Shown here: one piece after another, positions 6,595 to 12,265 of the stretch | How positions within the stretch are numbered: the first letter of the stretch is position 1 | Layout: each line of letters begins with the position of its first letter | Source: Acidobacteria subdivision 2 bacterium RH1 MAG20 | GTDB lineage: Bacteria; Acidobacteriota; Terriglobia; Terriglobales; Acidobacteriaceae | NCBI GenBank assembly: GCA_002197545.1 | Contig: NFUO01000493.1 | Location: 1-12,515 of the forward strand | Direction: 5' to 3' | DNA: 12,515 bases | Made by a program: the position numbers and the translations under genes | Notes under the pieces: generated by a model | The model's input: the letters and a program-made list of their open reading frames with translations, nothing else | Told to the model about the DNA's origin: nothing | The model's database searches: none

Positions 6595-6780
6595 CCGAGA
6601 TGTTCCCAATACTTGGACCGTCAGGAGAGCATCGCTTTCCTGCTCGATAGTGCCTGGATGTTCGCTGATGTTTTTTTGATTGGAAGTGGCATATGTGCTG
6701 TCAATTGTCGTAGAAGGCGAAACGGCGCGCGCTTCGCCGCTCACCGTTGCCGGCACCACATTGGGAAAGGAGCCGACGCC

Positions 6781-7491
6781 ATGGTTGGGCAACAAAAACC
6801 AGCATTTGATGCCGCGGCCTTTCTGATGAACGCAGGCCTGGGGCGAAGAATCGTCCATCTGGAACCCAAGGAGCCATTTTTTTCGCAAGGCGACCCCGCC
6901 GCCGCAGTCTTCTATCTTCAAAAGGGCCGTGCAAAGGTCACTGTCGCCTCGCAAGCCGGCAAGGAAGCCACCATTATGATGCTATCCTCCGGCGATTTCG
7001 TAGGGGAGGGGGCGCTCGCAGTGATACCTGGGCTACGCCTATTCACCGCCACAGCCCTCACCGCCTGCACTGCCCTCAAGATCAAACGGGAAGAGATGAC
7101 CCGCGTTCTGCACGAGGAGCATGACTTCTCTGACCTGTTCTTGAAGTTTCTTCTGGAGCGCAGTATGCGCATCCAGGCCGACCTTGTCGATCAGCTCTTC
7201 AACTCCAGCGAAAAGCGGCTGGCGCGTATCCTTTTGTTGATGGCTGAGTTCGGCAAGCCGGGCGAGCCGGCACCGATGATTCCCAAAATCTCGCAGGAGA
7301 CCCTGGCGGAGATGATCGGCACCACCCGCTCCCGGGTGAGCTTCTTCATGAACCGCTTTCGCAAGCTTGGCCTTATTGAATACAACGGGCGTATCCGGGT
7401 TCACAGGTCACTACTCAGGGTCGCGCTGCATGACCAACTTCCTGGCAGCATCGCCGAAGGGCCGTCTGCTCGCCTCAATCCATCCGAATAG
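6781..7491 (+). CDS. Crp/Fnr family transcriptional regulator
   Basis: 236 residues from the ATG at 6781, which has AAGGAG about 8 bases upstream; the frame is open further upstream but without such a site. Residues about 20-115 form the cyclic-nucleotide-binding-like beta-roll, with GDFVGEGAL at 71-79. The Arg that contacts cAMP phosphate in Crp is not conserved here (LFTATA follows), and there are no Fnr-type cysteines for an Fe-S cluster, so the signal is unknown. Residues 127-150 form the long dimer helix. The winged HTH is at 170-210: SQETLAEMIG, recognition helix TTRSRVSFFMNRFRK, wing GLIEYNGRIRVH. Aligned to Crp, the recognition residues Arg180/Glu181/Arg185 become Arg183/Ser184/Phe188, so the target should differ from TGTGA. 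Palindromes upstream of this gene and of the next one are natural target candidates. Confidence 0.92.
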   Translation: MVGQQKPAFDAAAFLMNAGLGRRIVHLEPKEPFFSQGDPAAAVFYLQKGRAKVTVASQAGKEATIMMLSSGDFVGEGALAVIPGLRLFTATALTACTALKIKREEMTRVLHEEHDFSDLFLKFLLERSMRIQADLVDQLFNSSEKRLARILLLMAEFGKPGEPAPMIPKISQETLAEMIGTTRSRVSFFMNRFRKLGLIEYNGRIRVHRSLLRVALHDQLPGSIAEGPSARLNPSE

Positions 7492-7523
7492 CTGGAAGTC
7501 CGCCAATGCCGGCCTGGCGGAAC

Positions 7524-7539
7524 TGTGCAAAACTGAACA
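7524..7539. promoter_or_regulatory. Candidate Crp/Fnr-type operator, site 2
   Basis: TGTGCA-AAAC-TGAACA differs from site 1 at one base of 16, in the spacer, and the next base (G) is also the same. It lies 33 bases after the Crp/Fnr stop and 68 bases before the response-regulator ATG. The gap between these genes is otherwise unremarkable. Confidence 0.5.
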
Positions 7540-7606
7540 GCTTGGCGATTGCGTTCATGGCACACTCGCTCCAGATCCTAAATCCATCTGGTAGGCAAGG
7601 TGAGCT

Positions 7607-8263
7607 ATGCCCGATGCAACGAAGCGACTTCTCATCGTAGACGACGAGGAATGCATCCGAACGACATTGTCGCTCGTGTTTGCTGAGTTGGGATATCAGG
7701 TCCGTACTGCCCTGGACGGCTTTTCCGCGTTGCGCAAAATCCGCCTGGAGAATCCCGATATACTTCTTTCCGACCTCAACATGCCGGGCATGTCGGGATT
7801 TGAATTGCTTTCGGTGGTCCGGCGCCGGTTTCCTGCGATTCTGGTCATCGCCATGAGCGGCTCTTTCTGCGGCATCGAGGTGCCATCCGGCGTTCCCGCG
7901 GACGCTTTCTATGAAAAGGGTAGCAGCACGACCCGGCTTATGCAGATGTTGAGGACACCGCCCAAAATAAGACGGCATGCTCTGCCGACTTCTGACTGGA
8001 TGTCTCCCCTATGGATCCAACGGAGCGCAAGCGACTCCTTAGCGACGGCGCAAGTTAAGATCACCTGCCCGGAATGTCTCAGAGCTTTTTCCCATGCGCT
8101 CGATGGCCTTGGAAGCCGCAAGCGCGAGGTGGACTGTGTCCACTGCGGCAATTTGATTCAGTTTGAAGCCGTCGAGCCATCAGATCGAATGCCTCAACAG
8201 GCTTTTCGCCGGGGAACCGGAACTCCTTTGGGAGCACAGGGTCTTTCCACCTTCAGCAATTGA
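7607..8263 (+). CDS. Response regulator receiver protein with C-terminal zinc ribbon
   Basis: 218 residues from an ATG at 7607; AAGG lies 6 bases upstream. Residues 5-118 are a receiver (REC) domain with acidic pocket Asp12/Asp13, phospho-acceptor Asp56 in LLSDLNMPGMSGFELL, the Thr/Ser position at Ser84 (MSG) and the conserved Lys104 (FYEKG). All catalytic positions are kept. After a linker of about 30 residues, two pairs of cysteines, CPEC (154-157) and CVHC (177-180), form a probable zinc ribbon followed by a hydrophilic tail. There is no DNA-binding HTH, so output is probably by protein or RNA contact, or the ribbon binds nucleic acid. No histidine kinase is in the window. It follows the Crp/Fnr gene by 115 bases with a palindrome in the gap. 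Confidence 0.88.
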   Translation: MPDATKRLLIVDDEECIRTTLSLVFAELGYQVRTALDGFSALRKIRLENPDILLSDLNMPGMSGFELLSVVRRRFPAILVIAMSGSFCGIEVPSGVPADAFYEKGSSTTRLMQMLRTPPKIRRHALPTSDWMSPLWIQRSASDSLATAQVKITCPECLRAFSHALDGLGSRKREVDCVHCGNLIQFEAVEPSDRMPQQAFRRGTGTPLGAQGLSTFSN

Positions 8264-8309
8264 ATGCGTCCAGAAAGAATCCGGCCAATGCAGACTTACG
8301 CTGAACCGA

Positions 8310-8326
8310 ATCACCCCTTACGTCCG
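8310..8326. repeat. 17-bp intergenic repeat, copy 1
   Basis: ATCACCCCTTACGTCCG here recurs as ATCACCCCTTGCGTCCG at 10261-10277, one mismatch in 17. Both copies are intergenic, on the same strand, and followed about 20-25 bases later by CCGCCTCC. Here it is 62 bases before the start of the 82-aa ORF. Confidence 0.4.
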
Positions 8327-8388
8327 TAGGCCCCGCTTACTGCCGCCTCCAACCGTTTTCAAGCAATTAAATTTCTGGAGATTAAACC

Positions 8389-8637
8389 ATGGAAATGAAG
8401 CAAACGATTTGCACGATCGAAGACATGCTATGTGGCGCTGAGGGCACCGGAGTTGATCGGGCAGACAATGTCGAACACCAGGCCGAAGGCGCGGCCTATC
8501 ATGCAAACGGTCATTTTCAACGCACTTATGACAGGGTAATAGAAATGGCCGCGAAACCCGAAAGACCTTACTCGGACAGGACGCGACAGCAGGAAGAAGC
8601 TGTATCGCGGATGCAAGGGAACGGCGCCTACGAATAG
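8389..8637 (+). CDS. Small hydrophilic protein, 82 aa, unknown
   Basis: ATG at 8389, stop TAG at 8635-8637, with GGAG 8 bases upstream in an AT-rich leader. The product is cytosolic: no signal peptide or membrane segment. It has Cys at 8 and 15 (TICTIEDMLCG), then a charged stretch with several His and Glu (VEHQAEGAAYHANGHFQRTY) and an Arg/Glu-rich end (SDRTRQQEEAVSRMQG). I recognise no family. The good ribosome binding site and the AT-rich leader make it a likely real gene, transcribed separately from or read through from the response-regulator gene 125 bases upstream. Confidence 0.7.
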   Translation: MEMKQTICTIEDMLCGAEGTGVDRADNVEHQAEGAAYHANGHFQRTYDRVIEMAAKPERPYSDRTRQQEEAVSRMQGNGAYE

Positions 8638-8946
8638 TGGGGGCCAAATTCGCTGTCACGTTCACGTGCTGGAAGCCGATCGGCAACCGTGACCCTCGCT
8701 CGCAACCTTGGCACTATCGGCACTCTGGCGAAGGACCAAACGGCTGCTCATTCGATTTGCGGAGAACAAAGCTGCAGAGACGGGCATAAGGGAAATCGAT
8801 AAGCAATCATTTCAAGTGCGTGATTGCTCGCCGGACGCAGCGAAAACGCTTCGCCTTTCACCAGCAGATGCAGCGCTGGTCCCGTAACACCCATAAGGAG
8901 AAGGCCGATTCGCGCGACACGGTCTCGAAGAGGAAAGCTCCTGCCA
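8638..8946. other. Intergenic region before the phospholipase C family gene
   Basis: 309 bases. The frame of the downstream gene is open through the second half (from 8824), but no start with a signal peptide or ribosome binding site lies there, so I treat it as non-coding. A perfect 10-bp palindrome GCCGATCGGC is at 8675-8684. No convincing promoter was found; TTGCGG (8757) and GCATAA (8784) are spaced 21 bases apart, too far for a standard promoter. Confidence 0.4.
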
Positions 8947-10233
8947 ATGACCAAGACGTGGAGGCGCGCAGTCCGAGCAGCGGCACTTATCCTCGCTGTG
9001 ATGATGTCAGGCGGTGGCCTGTTTGCCTACTCCGTTCTCACGCACGAAGAAATTGTCGACTTGGCGTGGACAACCGAGATTCGCCCCCTCCTGCTGCATC
9101 GCTTCCCGGATCTGACTGAAGACCAGCTCACAGAAGCGCACGCCTACGCCTATGGAGGCTCAGTCATTCAGGATCTGGGCTACTATCCTTTCGGCAGCAA
9201 GGAATTCAGTGACCTGGTCCATTACGTCCGCAGCGGGGATTTTGTTCTTGAATTGCTTCGTGAAAGCCAGGATGCCGACGAGTACGCTTTCGCATTGGGT
9301 GCGCTGTCACACTATACGGCAGACACTGACGGTCACCCGGCAGTGAACGAGGCCGTCGCTCTCCGCTATCCAAAGCTGCGCGCAAAATACGGCAAGTCCG
9401 TTCGCTACGCGCAGGACACAACCGCACATTTGAAAACTGAGTTTGGATTCGATACTTTGCAGGTGGCCAAGAATCGATACCCGTCGGACCAGTACCACGC
9501 TTTCATAGGATTCAAGGTCGCGGAGCCTTTGCTGGAGCGGGTCTTTCCAGTCGTATACGGACTGCAACTGAAGGATGTGCTCGCGCATGAGGATTTGGCG
9601 ATTGGTTCTTTTCGTTTTTCAGTCAGCCGGCTCATTCCACAGATGACCAAGGTGGCGCTGCAGACACACAAGAAGGATCTGATGCGAGAGACGCCGAACT
9701 TCTCGAAGAAGAAGTTTCTCTATCGCCTATCTCGTTCAGATTACGAGCGGGAATGGGGAAAGACTTATACAAGGCCAAGCTTCGTCACTCGGGTCCTATC
9801 TGCGCTCTTGCGCTTCATTCCAAAGGTTGGCCCGTTTAAGGGATTGGGATTCAATAACCCTACGCCCAAAACGGAAGACCTGTATATCAAGAGCATCAAT
9901 ACCACCGTGGATCAATACCGCGTCTATCTCGCGGAAGTGCGTGCAGGAACGCTGGTGTTGCCGGACCGCGATCTTGATGACGGCAACCTGGCGCACGCCG
10001 CGGAATATACCCTCGCCGACACGACCTACGCAACCCTCCTGGCCCAGCTCGCCGCGGGAAAGTTCAAATCCACTTCCTCTCAGCTTCGCGACAATATTCT
10101 ACTGTTCTATTCCGATCTCTCGCTGCCGATCGAAACGAAGATGGACCCTGCAAACTGGCGGGCGGTACTGACCAATCTGAGCGCCTTGAAGGCCGCAACG
10201 CCATCGCCGGTCGTTGTGAGCCCGGTGCCTTGA
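8947..10233 (+). CDS. Zinc-dependent phospholipase C family protein, exported
   Basis: 428 residues from the ATG at 8947, chosen because it gives a clean signal peptide (MTKTWRR, then hydrophobic AAALILAVMMSGGGLFA, cleavage near residue 27); a purine-rich GAGGAAAG lies about 10 bases upstream. The mature N-terminus YSVLTHEEIVDLAW, the segment AYGGSVIQDLGYYPFGS (69-85), VHYV (91-94) and ALGALSHYTADTDGHP (118-131) carry the His/Asp pattern of the zinc-dependent phospholipase C / S1-P1 nuclease fold (PF00882 type): His33, Asp76, His92, His122, Asp126, His130, and His161 further on. Such enzymes hydrolyse phospholipids or phosphodiesters with zinc ions. The C-terminal half (about 200-428) is longer than the minimal domain and not recognised; it ends in a Pro/Val-rich tail. 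Actual substrate is unknown. Confidence 0.85.
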   Translation: MTKTWRRAVRAAALILAVMMSGGGLFAYSVLTHEEIVDLAWTTEIRPLLLHRFPDLTEDQLTEAHAYAYGGSVIQDLGYYPFGSKEFSDLVHYVRSGDFVLELLRESQDADEYAFALGALSHYTADTDGHPAVNEAVALRYPKLRAKYGKSVRYAQDTTAHLKTEFGFDTLQVAKNRYPSDQYHAFIGFKVAEPLLERVFPVVYGLQLKDVLAHEDLAIGSFRFSVSRLIPQMTKVALQTHKKDLMRETPNFSKKKFLYRLSRSDYEREWGKTYTRPSFVTRVLSALLRFIPKVGPFKGLGFNNPTPKTEDLYIKSINTTVDQYRVYLAEVRAGTLVLPDRDLDDGNLAHAAEYTLADTTYATLLAQLAAGKFKSTSSQLRDNILLFYSDLSLPIETKMDPANWRAVLTNLSALKAATPSPVVVSPVP

Positions 10234-10236
10234 TCC

Positions 10237-10260
10237 GTCTTGCGGCGGCCGCAGGCAGAC
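10237..10260 (+). terminator. Hairpin after the phospholipase C family gene
   Basis: TGCGG (10241-10245) and CCGCA (10249-10253) pair around a CGG loop, and the outer GTCT (10237-10240) pairs with AGAC (10257-10260) across a 3-base bulge. It starts 4 bases after the stop codon. There is no T-run, so only a weak terminator is proposed. Confidence 0.35.
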
Positions 10261-10277
10261 ATCACCCCTTGCGTCCG
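10261..10277. repeat. 17-bp intergenic repeat, copy 2
   Basis: ATCACCCCTTGCGTCCG matches the copy at 8310-8326 with one substitution. The downstream bases also show a loose likeness (a C-rich stretch, CCGCCTCC, then an AT-rich segment). Here it abuts the hairpin that follows the phospholipase gene. Confidence 0.4.
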
Positions 10278-10580
10278 CTTGCCCGCTGATTTCTTCCCGC
10301 CTCCGCTCTGGATTGCATCTTTAAATTCGCGATTAAGTCGAGCCTCGCGCATATGGATTCCGGCACTTCAGCAGACATGGTCTCATTTGCTCAGACCTAA
10401 ACGAGTTGCACATTTAGGGTAAAGGATGTAGGGATAAACAGATGACAGACTAGGAGTTCTGGGCATCGAAGAACGGTTGCACAATCCTTATGGTAGCTGC
10501 TGTTGCTGGGTTGTTCTTTACGGCCACACACAGCGTCCCACGCACTCTCAGGAACCGCAGACACCTTAAGGGGGTCACTT

Positions 10581-11075
10581 ATGCGCGGATTCAAGACTCT
10601 ACTTTCAACTACGGCACTGCTCGCAGGACTGGCCATGGCGCCGGCGGCTCATGCCCAGATTTCCATTAACATCGGTGTTCAACCCGTCTGCTCTTATGGG
10701 TATTACGGGTATGCGCCGTACAGCTGCGCGCCCATGGGCTATTACGGCTCGGGCTACTTCTACAACGGGATTTTCGTAGGCATGGGTCCGTGGGCTGGCT
10801 GGGGATATAGCCACGGCTGGGGCGGTCATCGCTTTGTAAATGACGGCGGAGGAAGATATCACGGTGGTGTGGGCCGCGCAGCTTACCGTGGAAACGAAGG
10901 CAGTCGACAAGGATCTCGCGGTGGCGGGTCTCATGCCCGGCCCACTGCGCGGCCTTCGCATCATGGTGGAGGAAAGCCGAATGCATCCCATGGCACGTCC
11001 CGCAATTCCGCACCGCGCGGCGGGAAGCCGCATGGCGGCGGGACACACCACCACGGCGGTGGAAACCACAAGTAA
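10581..11075 (+). CDS. Secreted Tyr/Gly/His-rich protein, unknown
   Basis: 164 residues from the ATG at 10581, with a strong ribosome binding site AAGGGGG about 7 bases upstream. A Sec signal peptide is present (MRGFKTLLSTTALLAGLAMAPAAHA, cleavage after residue 25). Residues 37-85 are rich in Tyr, Gly and Trp (CSYGYYGYAPYSC, GYYGSGYFYNGIFVGMGPW, GWGYSHGWGGH), with two cysteines at 37 and 49 that could form a disulfide. Residues 87-164 are a flexible Gly/Arg/Ser/His tail ending THHHGGGNHK, which might bind metal. Such proteins with a YAPYxCAP-YYG segment are common uncharacterised exported proteins in acidobacteria. It is followed after 17 bases by a perfect 12-bp hairpin, so it is probably transcribed alone. 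Confidence 0.85.
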   Translation: MRGFKTLLSTTALLAGLAMAPAAHAQISINIGVQPVCSYGYYGYAPYSCAPMGYYGSGYFYNGIFVGMGPWAGWGYSHGWGGHRFVNDGGGRYHGGVGRAAYRGNEGSRQGSRGGGSHARPTARPSHHGGGKPNASHGTSRNSAPRGGKPHGGGTHHHGGGNHK

Positions 11076-11092
11076 CTCGGAGCTGCATCAAC

Positions 11093-11122
11093 ATGTGGCG
11101 GAGCATACCAGCTCCGCCACAT
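11093..11122 (+). terminator. Perfect 12-bp hairpin after the Tyr/Gly-rich protein gene
   Basis: ATGTGGCGGAGC (11093-11104) and GCTCCGCCACAT (11111-11122) pair perfectly around an ATACCA loop. It begins 17 bases past the stop codon at 11073-11075. The stem is strong but no T-run follows, so it may end transcription or protect the 3' end of the messenger. Confidence 0.6.
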
Positions 11123-11156
11123 TGCGTCTCGGGAAACCTCCGTCCCGCGAAACTCG

Positions 11157-11176
11157 GGCAGAAGACAAATTCTGCC
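11157..11176 (+). promoter_or_regulatory. 7-bp hairpin in the leader of the LolA-like gene
   Basis: GGCAGAA (11157-11163) and TTCTGCC (11170-11176) pair perfectly around GACAAA. It ends 24 bases before the proposed start codon at 11201, so it may structure the leader, or it may be a second part of the termination region of the gene before. Confidence 0.3.
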
Positions 11177-11200
11177 AACCTCGTTTGCGAAAGCGTGTTT

Positions 11201-11932
11201 ATGTATATCGACTTGCCAATGCATCGCTGTTCCGTCGGACTATTGGCAGTTTGCCTTTTTGCATTCCCGGGAACGAGGATGGCGTCTGCTCAACAACTCG
11301 ATGCGGCTTCTGTGATTCGGCAGGTGGACGCAGCGGTGAAAGCCCGAATCGAGAACATGGCGGGATATACTGCGACCGAGCACTATGCGGTTTACCGGTA
11401 TCAGGACGAAACTCATCCCGTAGCCGAAATGACAGTGATGACTACATATCGGGAGGAATCGGGCAAGAGTTACGCAATCATCTCGCAGAGTGGATCGAAG
11501 ATCATCCAGAAGCTTGTGTTAGACACGATTCTGGACAATGAGAAGCATCTGAACGATCCGGGTATCCGCGACGGCGCGTGGATTACTTCAGCAAATTATG
11601 AGATGAAGTTGAAATCTGGCGGAATCCAACTGCTGGACGGACGAAGATGTCATGTACTTACCCTGATCCCAAAGCGCAAGGCCTCCTTTCTTATCGAAGG
11701 AACTCTGTGGGTGGACTCGACGGATGGTTCTATAGTTCAAGTTCAAGGAACAGCGTCCAAGAGTTCGTCAATATTGACCGGGCCCACGCAGGTTCTGCGA
11801 CAATATGCAAACGTGGACGGCTTTTCGCAGGCCACGCATGTCAGAGCAGTGTCAAACAGCTTCCTGTTTGGCCAGACAATCGTAAAGATCGATTACCGGG
11901 ACTACCACATCCAGGTTCGTCCACCACTATAA
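11201..11932 (+). CDS. Exported LolA-like / lipoprotein-sorting-type protein, unknown
   Basis: 243 residues from the ATG at 11201; a second ATG at 11219 is equally possible and would start closer to the signal peptide. Neither has a good ribosome binding site. The N-terminus MHRCSVGLLAVCLFAFPGTRMASA is a signal peptide with cleavage near ASA-QQ. The mature part starts with a helix (DAASVIRQVDAAVKARIENMAGY) and continues with alternating strands (YTATEHYAVYRY, EMTVMTTYRE, YEMKLKSGGIQLLDGRRCHVLTLIP, SFLIEGTLWVDSTDGSIVQVQGTAS, VKIDYRDYHI). The pair GTLWVD--DGSIV is typical of the outer-membrane lipoprotein-sorting (LolA/LolB-like) beta-sheet fold. I would call it a periplasmic protein of that fold with unknown ligand. 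Codon use is ordinary. No obvious operon with its neighbours. Confidence 0.78.
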   Translation: MYIDLPMHRCSVGLLAVCLFAFPGTRMASAQQLDAASVIRQVDAAVKARIENMAGYTATEHYAVYRYQDETHPVAEMTVMTTYREESGKSYAIISQSGSKIIQKLVLDTILDNEKHLNDPGIRDGAWITSANYEMKLKSGGIQLLDGRRCHVLTLIPKRKASFLIEGTLWVDSTDGSIVQVQGTASKSSSILTGPTQVLRQYANVDGFSQATHVRAVSNSFLFGQTIVKIDYRDYHIQVRPPL

Positions 11933-12265
11933 GCAGCTAAAGCACTGTGCCATCTGCCTGCGGCTCCGCTTCATGCCTACGAGTTTCCAGGCCAGGTTTG
12001 GTTGGGCCAACACACCAATGGTCATCCTCGTCGCAGGTGTCGCGACGCTCACCGTGAAGACTGCCAAGTCTATCGTGTCCAGGAGCACACTCTACCACCT
12101 TCACTCGATTGCAAAATGAATTCGATATGAGCAGTAGTACACAGACACAGCCCACAGCCGTGAAAACCTTGGCGGCAGCGCGAAATGCGTTTACTTTCAG
12201 TCCTCGCCGCCCTGATTCACACTCAGCACACGGGTAACCGAAGAACGATCAGCCAAAGGATCCTC
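11933..12265. other. Intergenic region before the WXXGXW protein gene
   Basis: 333 bases with no confident gene. One frame, 11973-12119, could give a 48-aa peptide and is listed separately. A distant inverted pair, GGCGGC (around 12172) and GCCGCC (around 12206), could form a weak stem. No clear promoter for the last gene was found, though the segment just upstream of 12266 carries a good ribosome binding site. Confidence 0.4.
11973..12119 (+). CDS. Possible 48-aa peptide ORF, unknown
   Basis: ATG at 11973 to TGA at 12117-12119. The product has a short hydrophobic segment (PMVILVAGVATLTV) flanked by basic residues, and about two thirds of the codons end in G or C. No ribosome binding site is visible and I recognise no family. 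It could be a small membrane peptide or chance. Confidence 0.15.
   Translation: MPTSFQARFGWANTPMVILVAGVATLTVKTAKSIVSRSTLYHLHSIAK

Larger units (their letters stand above)
6165..6780. other. Long divergent intergenic region (SYLF / Crp-Fnr)
   Basis: 616 bases with no gene I can support; the open frames on both strands give Arg/Ala/Ser-rich products with no domain. It contains a CTGAG-AACG-CTCAG hairpin (6409-6422), an inverted repeat TTTTTTCGG / CCGAAAAAA (6472-6480 and 6496-6504), the palindrome at 6543-6558, an extended -10-like TGCTATACG (6586-6594), and a leader hairpin GGCGAA / TTCGCC (6716-6721 and 6733-6738). This is a lot of structure for a simple divergent promoter region, and an unannotated RNA is possible. 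Confidence 0.5.
10234..10580. other. Intergenic region before the Tyr/Gly-rich secreted protein gene
   Basis: 347 bases. Directly after the phospholipase stop there is a compact hairpin (10237-10260), followed at once by the second copy of the 17-bp repeat (10261-10277). The stretch 10310-10450 is AT-richer and may hold the promoter of the next gene, but I cannot fix -35 and -10 boxes. No coding frame with a domain is seen. Confidence 0.45.

Noticed and set aside
6318..6650. A 110-aa plus-strand frame in the divergent gap
   Set aside because: No domain, no ribosome binding site and Ala/Arg-rich composition as expected from GC-rich non-coding DNA; it also crosses the candidate operator.
6613..6780. 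N-terminal extension of the Crp/Fnr regulator by 56 residues
   Set aside because: Extended residues are Cys/Arg-rich without a domain, and AAGGAG stands 8 bases before the ATG at 6781, giving a normal family length.
7558..7572. Sigma-54 (-24/-12) promoter starting TGGCAC before the response-regulator gene
   Set aside because: The required GC element at -12 (TTGC) is absent at the right spacing.
8824..8946. Upstream extension of the phospholipase C family protein
   Set aside because: It would bury the signal peptide inside the protein; the ATG at 8947 puts it at the N-terminus.
11937..12155. A 72-aa minus-strand frame in the last intergenic region
   Set aside because: Cys/His/Arg-rich product without domain, no ribosome binding site, and it lies opposite all plus-strand genes.
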